This document shows, piece by piece, positions 17,536 to 26,777 of a stretch of 64,000 nucleotides of DNA. The stretch's first letter is position 1, and each line of letters opens with the position of its first letter. The notes below the pieces were generated by a model. That model made no database searches, was not told where the DNA came from, and saw nothing but the letters and a program-made list of their open reading frames with translations. The DNA is from Phycisphaerales bacterium (GTDB taxonomy: Bacteria > Planctomycetota > Phycisphaerae > Phycisphaerales > UBA1924), in the NCBI GenBank assembly GCA_020846975.1, contig JADLCX010000041.1:1-64000 (forward strand), given 5' to 3'. Both the position numbers and the translations under genes were made by a program.

Positions 17536-18870
17536 ATGGACCACTTCGCCTACACCGACGGCCGCCTCCGCTGCGAGAACCTCGACCTCATCGAGGTCGC
17601 CTCGCGCTTCGGCACGCCCACCTACGTCTACTCCCGCGCCACGCTCACCATGCACTACCGCAGGCTGGCCGAAGCCTTCGCGCCCCTCAAGCCCCTGATC
17701 TGCTACAGCGTCAAGTCCTGCCCGAACATCAACATCCTCCGCGAACTCGTCGCCCTCGGTTCCGGCATGGATGTCGTCTCCGGCGGCGAACTGCACCGCG
17801 CACGCCTCGCCGGATGTTCGCCCGAGAAGATCGTCTTCGCCGGCGTCGGCAAGACCAGCGAGGAGATCGCCGACGCCCTCGGCGAGCCCGACGACGATGT
17901 CCGCGGCCCCGACGCCCCCGAAGCGGCCCCCATCGGCCTGTTCAACGTCGAGTCCGAGCAGGAGCTTCTCAACATCGCCCACATCGCCACCGCCCTCAAC
18001 CGCCCCACGCGCGCCGCGCTCCGCGTCAACCCCGATGTCGATGCCAAAACCCACAAGTACACCACCACCGGCACCGCCGAGAACAAGTTCGGCGTCGATC
18101 TCCGCCGCGCACGCGATTTCTTCCGAAAGTACGCCCGCCACAACCACCTCCGCCTCTGCGGCGTCCACATCCACATCGGCTCCCCCGTCGCCCAGGCCGC
18201 CCCATACGTCGAGGCCATCACCCGTGTGCTCACGCTCATCGACGAACTCGCCGCCGAGGGCATCGTCATCGACACCCTCGACATCGGCGGCGGCTTCGCC
18301 GCCGATTACCGCACGGGCCAATCGCTCGCCGCGGCCGACTACGCCGCGGCCATCGTCCCGCTCCTCCGCGAGCGCGTCGAAAGCGGCCGGCTGAGGATCA
18401 TCCTCGAACCCGGCCGTTTCATCGTCGCCAACGCCGGCGTCCTGCTCACGCGCGTGCAGTACGTGAAGTCTTCCGGCGCGAGGAAGTTCATCATCTGCGA
18501 CGCCGGAATGCACACGATCATCCGCCCCGCGCTCTACGAGGCCTTCCACTTCGTCTGGCCCGCCAACGTCTCGCCCCAGCACGAGCCGCCCGACGGCGTC
18601 CGCGCCGACCAACTCGACCTTCCCGGCCTTGAACGCTGCGATGTCGTCGGGCCGATCTGCGAGTCCGCCGACTTCCTCTGTCAGAACCGCCTGCTCCCGC
18701 CCGTGGCCCGCGGCGACATCATCGCCGTCTTTGCCGCCGGCGCCTACGGAATGAGCATGGCCAGCCGCTACAACAGCCACCCGCTCCCCGCCGAGGTCCT
18801 CATCGACGGCCAGCACGCCCGCGTGATCCGCAGGCGCGAGTCATACCACGACCTGGTGAACGCCGAGTGA
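17536..18870 (+). CDS. lysA: Diaminopimelate decarboxylase
   Basis: PLP enzyme that converts meso-diaminopimelate to lysine, the last step of the pathway. The 444-residue protein shows the PLP lysine in CYSVKSCPN, the GSGMDVVSGGEL segment, HIHIGSP, TLDIGGGF (the glycine loop that grips the cofactor phosphate), ILEPGRFIVANAG and the substrate-binding CESADFL near the C-terminus, with GAYGMSMASRYN closing the site. An acidic/proline insertion (about residues 117-133) sits between two core strands. It follows the membrane protein by 58 bp on the same strand; the pairing looks incidental. Confidence 0.95.
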   Translation: MDHFAYTDGRLRCENLDLIEVASRFGTPTYVYSRATLTMHYRRLAEAFAPLKPLICYSVKSCPNINILRELVALGSGMDVVSGGELHRARLAGCSPEKIVFAGVGKTSEEIADALGEPDDDVRGPDAPEAAPIGLFNVESEQELLNIAHIATALNRPTRAALRVNPDVDAKTHKYTTTGTAENKFGVDLRRARDFFRKYARHNHLRLCGVHIHIGSPVAQAAPYVEAITRVLTLIDELAAEGIVIDTLDIGGGFAADYRTGQSLAAADYAAAIVPLLRERVESGRLRIILEPGRFIVANAGVLLTRVQYVKSSGARKFIICDAGMHTIIRPALYEAFHFVWPANVSPQHEPPDGVRADQLDLPGLERCDVVGPICESADFLCQNRLLPPVARGDIIAVFAAGAYGMSMASRYNSHPLPAEVLIDGQHARVIRRRESYHDLVNAE

Positions 18871-18930
18871 AAGGAGGGGAGGGGTGCGATGACCAGGCGA
18901 TTCCAACCCGCCGTTCCGCCGGCCGCGCGT

Positions 18931-21300
18931 TCAGCAGCCGCCGAAATACGCCGTGAGGAAATCGAAGATGTCCTGCACGCTCAGCGTGCCCGAGCGGTTG
19001 ACATCCGCCGCGATGTCGCCCGCGAAGTACGAGGCGAGGAAGTCGAAAATGTCCTGCACGGTGACCGTTCCCGAGCAGTTGTGGTCGCCCATGCAGACGG
19101 TCACCTGAATCCCGTTGCTGGTCGTCGTCCCGCAGGAGTTGGTGACCATGCACCGGTAAAGCCCGTTGTCGTGCGAGGAAGCGTTCTGAATCGTGAGCGT
19201 GGCGGCGCCAACCCCGGCGATGATCGACCCGGTCGTCGTCAGACCATCGACCAGCGCGGGCTCGCCCTGCCTGAACCAGTGGTAGACGGTCGCAGCGGGC
19301 GAAGCCGAGAAGTCGTTGCTGAGATCGACCAGCGCGCGGGCACACGCCCGCCGGTCCAGCAGCGGATCGCGGAACACCGGCTTCCACTGCGTAAGCGCGG
19401 GGTAGATCGTCAGCCCGTTGAGCGCGTTGCCCTCGACCAGCGCTCCCGACGAGTGGACCGCGATGCTCCGCGCATACTGCGGGGAGTCCAGTTCAGTGAT
19501 CCTCACCGGCCGCTGCGGCCGGGCGAGGTCGATGATGCTCGAGCCGTTGATCGTCGGTGCGTAGGCCCTGCCGCCGACGACCCGCAGTTCGTCGCTCCCC
19601 CCGATCGACGCCTGCCCGATCAAGAGCGGCGTGGCCGGGAGCAGGGCATCGACGATCTGGAACGTGCCCCCGGAGTTGACGTACACGGTCGATCCGCCCG
19701 CTGCGAGGGACCGGGTCTGCGTGCTCCCGGGCGTGCCGACCAGCCGCGCGACCGGCGCGGCCGGGTTGCCCAGGTCGTAGATCGACAGCCCCCGGTAACT
19801 GTTGGCGAAGTAGGCCCGCGAACCCCAGAACGCGACGTCAAAGAAGTAGTCGTCGTTGTCGATCGTCGAGCGCAGCACCGGCGCGGCGTCGTTGCTGACA
19901 TCAACGATGTCCGCGGACCCGCCGCTCTGGAGGTTGCAGAGCACCGCGGTCGAGCCGTTCAGACCGATGCGAACCGTCTCGAACGCGCCGGGCGGGTTGA
20001 ACGAACTTCGCAGGATGGGCACGGACAGGTTGGAAACGTCATAGATCCTCATGCCCTCGAACCCATCCGCGATGTACATCCGATTCCCGGAGACCGCCAC
20101 GCTCTGCGCGTCGCTCGACGGCGCGAGCGACCGTACCTGCGGCGCGGCCGGGTTGGTGATGTCGATGATCCACACGCCGATGCGCCCCGCGGCCACGTAC
20201 GCCGTGTTCCCCACCACGGTCACGCTGTCGGCGCGGCCGGGAGCCGTCAACAGGTTGCTCATGTAGCTCGGGGTCGCCGGGTTGTTGACGTTGAGGATGT
20301 ACAGCCCGGCCTCGGCGCACGCCAGTTGAACCCGCGAAGCGCCAACCGCCAGGTCCGACCCCATCCCCACGGTCGAGTACGTCCCGATGACCGTTGGCGC
20401 GGACGGATCGGCGAGCGACAGCACCTTCAATCCGCTCCCGCTCGATGCCGAGAACGGGGCCTGCGTCGAGGCGAACAGCCACCCGGCGATCGCCAGCCCC
20501 GTGATGTCGCTGCCGACGCTCCGCGTGTTGACCAGTTGCGGCGAGTCGGGGTTGGCCACGTTGTAGGTGTACAGGATCGTGCCCACGCCGAGGTACACCC
20601 GCTGGTTCGCGCCCGCGATCGAGTGCTGGAACCCGTAGTTGCCCGCGCCCTGCCACGTACCCCGCTGAACCGGCGCCGCGGGGTTCGAGATGTCGAACAC
20701 CCTCAGCATCTGCACCTGCGGGCTGAACATCACCGTCGAGGTGACGAGAAGATCGCCCGCGATACCGATCGCCCCTCCGAACGTGCCGACCGTCGAGAGC
20801 AGGGTCATCTGCCCGAACGCTCCGACGGAATAGATGTACGTCGCGCCCGCGTGAACGCACAACCGCGGGTTGAACCGCTCGCCCGTGCGGACAAGCTCGG
20901 TAATCGTCTCGAACGGCCCAAGCGGCAACTGCGTGACCAGCAGCGGCGCGGGCGGCGACACGCCCACATCGAACGACGCAACCGTGCGTCCGAACGAGAC
21001 GAACGCCACGCCCTCGACCACCGCGATGTCGGAGATCAGTTCGCCGGCATCGACCGTGCCCGCGACAACCGGGGCGAACGGATCGGTCAGATCGACCACA
21101 TCCAGGAACTGCCCACGCGATACCACCGCCCTGGTCGAGGTGTCGTACGCGACCTGCGTGATCGCCCCGCCCATCCGCACGATCGGCGTCGGCACGCACT
21201 GCGCACCCGCCGCACGGGCAAGCAGGCCCACGAGAACGAGCCATGCGCACATACCGATCCGGGCCGTCGCTCCATTCAACACACCGGGTTGTGCTTGCAT
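18931..21300 (-). CDS. Secreted LVIVD-repeat protein with Ig-like domain and dockerin-like C-terminus
   Basis: 789 residues. AAAGGAG precedes the ATG at 21300, followed by a signal peptide ending at RAAGAQ. About twelve LVIVD/WD-like blades follow, each with a variant of 'V.DVTDP..P...G', for example LDVVDLTDPFAPVVAGTVD, predicted to make beta-propellers. Near residues 650-735 there is an Ig-like segment ending in YRCMVTNSCGT. The C-terminus carries two calcium-binding repeats, CSGTVTVQDIFDFLASYF and VNRSGTLSVQDIFDFLTAYF, and ends in GGC; this is the type I dockerin-like planctomycete ending. Probably a cell-surface protein. Divergent from the GH20 gene across 216 bp with nothing obvious. Confidence 0.9.
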   Translation of the reverse strand: MQAQPGVLNGATARIGMCAWLVLVGLLARAAGAQCVPTPIVRMGGAITQVAYDTSTRAVVSRGQFLDVVDLTDPFAPVVAGTVDAGELISDIAVVEGVAFVSFGRTVASFDVGVSPPAPLLVTQLPLGPFETITELVRTGERFNPRLCVHAGATYIYSVGAFGQMTLLSTVGTFGGAIGIAGDLLVTSTVMFSPQVQMLRVFDISNPAAPVQRGTWQGAGNYGFQHSIAGANQRVYLGVGTILYTYNVANPDSPQLVNTRSVGSDITGLAIAGWLFASTQAPFSASSGSGLKVLSLADPSAPTVIGTYSTVGMGSDLAVGASRVQLACAEAGLYILNVNNPATPSYMSNLLTAPGRADSVTVVGNTAYVAAGRIGVWIIDITNPAAPQVRSLAPSSDAQSVAVSGNRMYIADGFEGMRIYDVSNLSVPILRSSFNPPGAFETVRIGLNGSTAVLCNLQSGGSADIVDVSNDAAPVLRSTIDNDDYFFDVAFWGSRAYFANSYRGLSIYDLGNPAAPVARLVGTPGSTQTRSLAAGGSTVYVNSGGTFQIVDALLPATPLLIGQASIGGSDELRVVGGRAYAPTINGSSIIDLARPQRPVRITELDSPQYARSIAVHSSGALVEGNALNGLTIYPALTQWKPVFRDPLLDRRACARALVDLSNDFSASPAATVYHWFRQGEPALVDGLTTTGSIIAGVGAATLTIQNASSHDNGLYRCMVTNSCGTTTSNGIQVTVCMGDHNCSGTVTVQDIFDFLASYFAGDIAADVNRSGTLSVQDIFDFLTAYFGGC

Positions 21301-21516
21301 ATCCCCGATCGCTCCTTTGTCGTTCCGACTCCCCACGCCCTCCGAAGAGCCCGAGCCACACGCGAAGCGCAGGATGCGGCCGTCCCCGGCCACGATTCCG
21401 CAAGAATCGAGATTCCAGCCTCCTGAACGCACCACCGGCCGCACGTCCGACGATCGCTATTCTCTCCTGCAGTCCCCGCTCCCCACGCGCCGTCCGATAA
21501 GGGCCCTCTCCAGATC

Positions 21517-23391
21517 ATGCCAACACTGAACGGCCAACCCTTGCTTCTTCCTCGGCCACGCGAGTGCCGGCTCAGCGGTGAGACCCGCCCGATCTCGCCG
21601 GAAACGCGCCGTTGGATCCGCGACCGTTTCACTTCGTGGCGCCGCTGCACGGCGTCAGGACTCCCCGGCAACCAGATTCGGACCGCCATCCAGGGGGACG
21701 AGCCTTCCTCGCAGTGGTACCGCATCGACTTGCACGGGTCGGATGGGGCGCTCGAGGGTCGTGTGACCGTCGGATCGCCTCATGGTCTCCGCAACGCCCT
21801 CGTCACGCTCAACCAACTCCTTGATCTCAACAACGACCGGCTCCCCTGCGGCACGATCGAGGATCGACCGGCCTTCGCCACGCGCGGCGTGATGCTGGAT
21901 GTCTCCCGCGACAAGGTCCCGACACTCGGCCGACTCAAACAAACCGTCGATCTCCTCGCCTCACTCAAGATCAACCACCTCCAACTCTACACCGAGCACA
22001 CCTTCGCCTACCAGGGCCACGAGGAGGTCTGGCAGGACGCTTCTCCGTTCACTCCCTGCGAGATCCGCGATCTCGATACCTACTGCTCCGCCCGCGGCAT
22101 CGACCTCGCCGCCAACCAGAACTGCTTCGGCCATCTCGCCGTCTTCCTCAAGCGTCCCAGGTACAACCACCTCGCCGAGATCGAGGGGAACGCACACTGG
22201 AAGTTCATGCACTACGACCGGTACGGACCGTTCTCCCTCTGCCCGCTCCTGCCCGAGAGCGAGACTTTCATCCGCGGGCTGCTCGGCCAACTGCTCCCGT
22301 GCTTCTCCAGCACGCTCGTGAACATTGGCTGCGATGAGACGTTCGATGTCGGTTGGGGCCGCAGCAAGGAGTTCGTGGCACGGGCCTCCGGCCCGTGCTC
22401 CGTCGAGTCGGACGCGGAACATGCCTCCTCGCAATCGCGCGCACGCGCCGACCTTTTCTTCGAGTTCGTGAACAAGGTCTGCCGCATCGCGCACGAGCAC
22501 GGCAAGCGCCCGCAGTTCTGGGCCGACATCGCCATGTCGCACCCCGACATGCTCGGCAGACTTCCGAAGGACGCGATCGGCCTCGCCTGGGGCTACGAGC
22601 CCGATGCGAAGTTTGCCGAAGAGTGTCGCCACCTCCGCGACCACGGCATGGAGGCCTGGGTCTGTCCCGGCACATCGAGTTGGCGCACGTTCACCGGCCG
22701 CACCACCGAAGCCCGCGGCAACATCGCCGCCGCGGCCGAGCAGGGCCTGGCCAACGGCGCGACCGGGTTCCTGATCTGCGATTGGGGCGATGTCGGCCAC
22801 ATGCAGCAGTGGCCCACCACCCTCGCACGCCTCGCCGACGCGGCCGAGGCGGCGTGGAGTGGCACGGGCCTCCGGCCCGTGAGTCATGATCACGCCGCAT
22901 CGACGCACATCTTCGGCGACCCCAGCGGCGAGATCGTCCGCTGGCTCAACGAGTTCGGCGATATTGACCTGTCGCTGCGTCAGTTCTGCAAGCTGCGCAA
23001 CGCCTCGGCCGTGTTCAACGACCTCTTCCCGCCGGTGCCTCCGCAGCCCGGCCGCCGCTCGATCAACGCGCCCCTCGAAGAGTTCCTCAAGGTTCGCCAG
23101 ACCTTCAACGCCCTCCCGCAGCCGCCGCGCTTGGCGGACCATCTGTTCAACGAAGAGATCGCCCACGCGATCGAGTGCGTCCGCCTCTGCATCGAGCACG
23201 GTGTGAGCTGCCGCCGCACCGCCGATGGCTTGCAACCACACGCGGATGATCGCTCCATCCTGCGCGAGATGGCCGGGTCATGCCTCCGCGAACATCAAAG
23301 ACTCTGGCACATCCGCAACCGACCCGGCGGCTTGCATCTCTCGACCCGCCACCTCCAGCGCGTCATCGACGACCTCTCCCGCCAACCCTGA
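21517..23391 (+). CDS. GH20-like beta-N-acetylhexosaminidase, cytosolic
   Basis: A 624-residue glycosidase-like protein with an N-terminal GH20b-type domain (to about 115) and a catalytic barrel starting at FATRGVMLDVSRDKVPT. The likely Asp-Glu pair is Asp273-Glu274 in NIGCDETF, where the glycine before Asp of the family motif GGDE is Cys. FWADIAMSHPD and TGFLICDWGDVGH are further barrel strands. No signal peptide is present. Two copies of a palindromic repeat add residues inside the protein (see repeats), near residues 287-306 and 448-461, in loop positions. The true substrate may differ from GlcNAc glycosides. Confidence 0.85.
   Translation: MPTLNGQPLLLPRPRECRLSGETRPISPETRRWIRDRFTSWRRCTASGLPGNQIRTAIQGDEPSSQWYRIDLHGSDGALEGRVTVGSPHGLRNALVTLNQLLDLNNDRLPCGTIEDRPAFATRGVMLDVSRDKVPTLGRLKQTVDLLASLKINHLQLYTEHTFAYQGHEEVWQDASPFTPCEIRDLDTYCSARGIDLAANQNCFGHLAVFLKRPRYNHLAEIEGNAHWKFMHYDRYGPFSLCPLLPESETFIRGLLGQLLPCFSSTLVNIGCDETFDVGWGRSKEFVARASGPCSVESDAEHASSQSRARADLFFEFVNKVCRIAHEHGKRPQFWADIAMSHPDMLGRLPKDAIGLAWGYEPDAKFAEECRHLRDHGMEAWVCPGTSSWRTFTGRTTEARGNIAAAAEQGLANGATGFLICDWGDVGHMQQWPTTLARLADAAEAAWSGTGLRPVSHDHAASTHIFGDPSGEIVRWLNEFGDIDLSLRQFCKLRNASAVFNDLFPPVPPQPGRRSINAPLEEFLKVRQTFNALPQPPRLADHLFNEEIAHAIECVRLCIEHGVSCRRTADGLQPHADDRSILREMAGSCLREHQRLWHIRNRPGGLHLSTRHLQRVIDDLSRQP
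22375..22398. repeat. Palindromic repeat with TCC loop, copy 1, inside the GH20 gene
   Basis: 9-bp arms GCACGGGCC and GGCCCGTGC around TCC (22378-22398). A 23-bp sequence (22375-22397) is identical to that at 22859-22881. Translated in frame as VARASGPC. Confidence 0.9.
22859..22881. repeat. Palindromic repeat with TCC loop, copy 2, inside the GH20 gene
   Basis: Same 23 bp as 22375-22397, here in another reading frame relative to the protein (SGTGLRPVS). Two frames of one element being tolerated in one gene fits insertion into loops rather than protein-level duplication. Confidence 0.9.
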
Positions 23392-23428
23392 CCGTCCTGG
23401 GGTTTCTCACTTCGTCCTAAGATTCCCC

Positions 23429-24580
23429 GTGAAAGCCGTGCTGCCCAGTCCCTTCGACGTTCCCGCCGCGCGGTATGCGTCGGTGTGCGAGGCCGCGCGG
23501 CTTCCCGGCGGCCGCGCCGGCGCCCTCGACCGTTACCAGCGGCTGTTCCGTGAGGGCGTGCGCGCTCAACCCGGCCTGACGGTCGAGGTCGATCCGGTCA
23601 CACGCACGCACGAATCAGATAGCGCCGAGGGACGTGTCGTGAAGTTCGCGCTCGCGCTTCAGCCCCGCCCCGACAAGCCCGGCGAGAGACTCGAAACCGA
23701 GTCGGTCGTCATCCCGATGATCGGCAAGAAGCGAGTCCTCACGCACACCCTGTGCGTCTCGAGCCAGGTCGGGTGCGCGATGGGTTGCACGTTCTGCCAG
23801 ACCGCCCAGATGGGCCTCCTGCGAGACCTCACGACCGCCGAGATCGTGCAGCAATGGTTCGCCGCTCGGCACCTCGCGCCGAACCCGCAGGCGGGCACGG
23901 CCGGCTTCGACACCATCCGCAACGTCGTCTTCATGGGCATGGGCGAGCCCATGGACAACCTCGCCGCCGTGATCGATGCGGTCGCCGTGCTCACCGACCA
24001 CCGCGGCCCGTGCCTGCCGATGAGCAAGGTCACCATCTCGACCGTCGGCCGTGTCGATGGGATCGCGCGCCTCGCCGCGAAGGTCCGCGAACCGGGCTGG
24101 CACAGGCTCAACCTCGCCGTCAGCCTCAACGCGCCGAATGACGAGATCCGCGCCACGATCATGCCGATCAACCGCAAGTACCCCATGCGCGAGCTGCACC
24201 GGGCGCTCGAAGAGTGGCCGATCTACGGCGCGGCCAAGATCTGCTTCGAGTACGTCCTGATCCCCGGAATCAACGACCGCGAAGAGCACGCACGCCAACT
24301 CGGCGACTTTGTTGTCGGTCGCGGCGAGTATGAAGGCCGGCCGCCGCTCCCCGGCCTGGTCAACCTCATCCCCTACAACCCGCGCGACAACTCGCCGTGG
24401 AACGCGCCGACCGAGGACGACGCCGATCGGTTCCTGCGGTGGCTGCTCGACGCGGGCACCTACGCCAAGCGCCGCCGCACCAAGGGCCGCGACACGATGG
24501 CCGCGTGCGGCCAACTCGGAAACCCGGCGCTCCGCAAGCCCAGGCGCGTGCAGATCACGGTTCCAGCCTCGATGCCTTGA
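23429..24580 (+). CDS. rlmN: 23S rRNA/tRNA (adenine-C2)-methyltransferase, RlmN family
   Basis: Radical SAM enzyme that methylates C2 of A2503 in 23S rRNA and A37 in tRNAs. The 383-residue protein has the [4Fe-4S] motif CAMGCTFCQTAQMG, FMGMGEPMDN (SAM binding), ISTVGRVDGIARLA, and both reactive cysteines: one in the strand-like LCVSSQVGCAMGC region and the other in GRDTMAACGQL near the C-terminus. The AACGQL ending separates RlmN from many Cfr relatives only loosely, but no resistance context is seen. Start GTG at 23429 follows the GH20 stop by 37 bp; ATG-led frames upstream overlap that gene. Confidence 0.93.
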   Translation: MKAVLPSPFDVPAARYASVCEAARLPGGRAGALDRYQRLFREGVRAQPGLTVEVDPVTRTHESDSAEGRVVKFALALQPRPDKPGERLETESVVIPMIGKKRVLTHTLCVSSQVGCAMGCTFCQTAQMGLLRDLTTAEIVQQWFAARHLAPNPQAGTAGFDTIRNVVFMGMGEPMDNLAAVIDAVAVLTDHRGPCLPMSKVTISTVGRVDGIARLAAKVREPGWHRLNLAVSLNAPNDEIRATIMPINRKYPMRELHRALEEWPIYGAAKICFEYVLIPGINDREEHARQLGDFVVGRGEYEGRPPLPGLVNLIPYNPRDNSPWNAPTEDDADRFLRWLLDAGTYAKRRRTKGRDTMAACGQLGNPALRKPRRVQITVPASMP

Positions 24581-24611
24581 TGCCTCGTTGGCTTGATGGC
24601 TTCTTGTTCTC

Positions 24612-25409
24612 TCAGAACCCGCCTCTTGTTACGCCTCCGACGTTCCCACGCAGGTGCGCGGGGTTGATCGTCCCCACAACAACACTCGACACGCCGGGAA
24701 CCGAGAGCGCAAACCGCAGCGCATCGCCCGGATCGGCGGCGTGCCCGCTTGCCAGCGCCTTCTTCACGAGCAAGCCGACGCCCCGTGTCCGAGCCGCCTC
24801 GATCACCGGCCGCGACGACTCATCGCCGCGGTTCAGCGTCACCATCACCGCACCGCACCCTCGCTCCAGCGCGGCCGTCGCGCCCGCCGCCGTCTTCGCC
24901 GAGAGGCCCCACGCCCGCACCTCGCCGCGCCGCACCGCCGCGTCCAACTCTTCGGCCCCGCCGGACTCTCGCACGATCCACGCATCGCGCCCGTCCGAGT
25001 GCAGCAGCACCAAGTCCAGCCGCTGAACCCCGAGCCGCTTCAGGCTGCGCTCCACGCTCGCGCGGACCGCCGGCGCCGAGAACACATGCCGCGACGCCCC
25101 AGCCCGCGCGTCAAACTCCTCGCCCGCCTTCGTACACACTACCCAGCGTTCGCGCCCCCCGAACCATCCGTTCGCCGACATGATCGCGCCGATCCGCTCC
25201 TCGCTCGCGCCGTAGGCCGGCGCGGTGTCGATCAGGTTGATGCCCAACTCGGCCGCGGTGCGGAACAACTCGGCGACGACCGCATCATCCGGCAGCGCGA
25301 AACCATCCCCACCGGGGTACTTCACGCCCGTGTTGCGGCCGATCTTCACCGTACCCAGCCCGAGCGGGCTGACCGACAAACCGGTTGTTCCGAGCGGTCT
25401 CAGGACCAT
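24612..25409 (-). CDS. Aldo/keto reductase
   Basis: NAD(P)H-dependent oxidoreductase, 265 residues, somewhat shorter than the usual 300-330. Catalytic tetrad: Asp and Tyr in NLIDTAPAYGASEERIG, Lys in VVCTKAGEEF, His in LVLLHSDGRD. The C-terminal part (LSVPGVSSVVVGTINPAHLR) is the usual end. The ATG at 25409 has GGAGG four bases upstream. It overlaps the FAD oxidoreductase gene by 10 bp on the same strand, so the two are translationally linked and probably act in one pathway. Substrate unknown. Confidence 0.9.
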   Translation of the reverse strand: MVLRPLGTTGLSVSPLGLGTVKIGRNTGVKYPGGDGFALPDDAVVAELFRTAAELGINLIDTAPAYGASEERIGAIMSANGWFGGRERWVVCTKAGEEFDARAGASRHVFSAPAVRASVERSLKRLGVQRLDLVLLHSDGRDAWIVRESGGAEELDAAVRRGEVRAWGLSAKTAAGATAALERGCGAVMVTLNRGDESSRPVIEAARTRGVGLLVKKALASGHAADPGDALRFALSVPGVSSVVVGTINPAHLRGNVGGVTRGGF

Positions 25410-26680
25410 TCGACCTCCGCGTCGTTCCACGGAAGCGCCGCGACCCGCGGCCGCGGCCAATCCGCGAAGACGGACTCGATCTCCGGCACCGCACCGCGCC
25501 CCGGCACGACACCGCCGCCCGCGAGCCACTCCGACACCCGCCGCGCCACCAGCGGCGCAAACGCCAGTTTCGTCGGCCACACGCACAGCACGCCGCCGCT
25601 GTCCTGCATCACCGGCCCATCCGGGCGCCCCCCCCCGCCCCCGCCCCCACCCCCAACCCCGCCGTCGTGCCGACGCCCCTCGGCGCGATCGACGCGCAGC
25701 GTCGCCCATTCGGTTCCCGACAGGTCCACCCACGGCACGCACCGGCTCAGTTCGGCCTTCGATGCGGCGATCTGATCCTCCCGCGAGCGAGACACTCCGT
25801 CCTCGGCGATCGCCCCGCCGATGTACCACACCGTGCGCCCGGAGGTCTCCATCTGCGAGGTGATCGTCACGCGCGGCTTGTCGGAAAGCCCGCCGCCGAG
25901 GCAATGGCCGAAGACTGCCGGCAGCCGACCGCGGGCCATCACCATGTGCAGCGGCCGCCGCTGCATCGCCGCCGGTTCGCCGGGCTCACCGTTCCGCCGC
26001 CGCGCCCGTTCCGCCAGTTCGACGTTGCCCGCGCCGGCGGTCAGGACGATGCGCCGGGCCTCGATGGCCGCTTCCCCTTCCGCGCGCCGCAGGCCCACAG
26101 CGTGACCATCGCCGGTCGCCGTGAAGCGCACATCTTCCGCGCGCAAGATCAGGCCGAGCAGCGGCGCAGCCAGCGACTCGACCAGCGACGCCGGATCGAG
26201 CACCGGCTCGGCGACCGTGTAGATGTTCACGCCGCGCGGCGCGCCCCGCGCCCAGTCGGGCCGATCCGCATCCGCGACACGCTCGACCGGCGTGCGGATG
26301 GCCTTGCTCGCCGCGACACCCACCAGCCGCGAGCCGATCCCGGTCGTCGTCCAGAGGTGCTGGTGCGGCGAGAGCACGCGCGCCCGGGAAAGATCGACGC
26401 TCGCGCGGCCTTCGAGCGACATCCGCCACTGATCCGGCATCTCAGCGATGGCGCGGCTGGCGGCGGAGGCCGCGCCCGAGAGCGCGTATTTCACGCCCCC
26501 GTGGATGATCCCCTGCGAGGCGATGGTCTGGCCCGCGCCGAGCTCGCGAGCCTCGATCAGGAGGCACGAATACCCCAGCCCGCGCAGGTGCGCGAGCGTC
26601 CACAGCCCGGCGATGCCGCCGCCGAAGATCACGGCATCGACGGCGATCCTTGAGATCGATCGTGGAGAGGAGGACGACAC
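25400..26680 (-). CDS. FAD-dependent oxidoreductase, DAO/GlpD-like
   Basis: A 426-residue flavoprotein of the D-amino acid oxidase / glycerol-3-phosphate dehydrogenase group, with the dinucleotide loop VIFGGGIAGLWTLAHL, then GYSCLLIEARELGAGQTIAS and QGIIHGGVKYAL. A run of nine C's (25628-25636) on the plus strand gives a poly-glycine block in the C-terminal third, disrupting an otherwise conserved region. The start is GTG at 26680 with no clear ribosome site. Downstream overlap with the aldo/keto reductase suggests an operon. Substrate unknown. Confidence 0.85.
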   Translation of the reverse strand: MSSSSPRSISRIAVDAVIFGGGIAGLWTLAHLRGLGYSCLLIEARELGAGQTIASQGIIHGGVKYALSGAASAASRAIAEMPDQWRMSLEGRASVDLSRARVLSPHQHLWTTTGIGSRLVGVAASKAIRTPVERVADADRPDWARGAPRGVNIYTVAEPVLDPASLVESLAAPLLGLILRAEDVRFTATGDGHAVGLRRAEGEAAIEARRIVLTAGAGNVELAERARRRNGEPGEPAAMQRRPLHMVMARGRLPAVFGHCLGGGLSDKPRVTITSQMETSGRTVWYIGGAIAEDGVSRSREDQIAASKAELSRCVPWVDLSGTEWATLRVDRAEGRRHDGGVGGGGGGGGGRPDGPVMQDSGGVLCVWPTKLAFAPLVARRVSEWLAGGGVVPGRGAVPEIESVFADWPRPRVAALPWNDAEVEWS

Positions 26681-26777
26681 GGATCAAGTCTACACCATCG
26701 AGCACGAGGCGCACGCGAAGACTCCGCCCGGGCTCGCACGCCCAGCGAGGCGATCGCGCGGACATACCGTTGCGGCC

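Noticed and set aside
14714..17698. 994-codon plus-strand ORF crossing four genes
   Set aside because: Out of frame with the PQQ gene, the membrane protein and lysA; Arg/His/Pro-rich shadow.
18889..21426. 845-codon plus-strand ORF opposite the LVIVD-repeat gene
   Set aside because: Arg/Asp/His-rich shadow; the minus strand has signal peptide, repeats and dockerin-like end.
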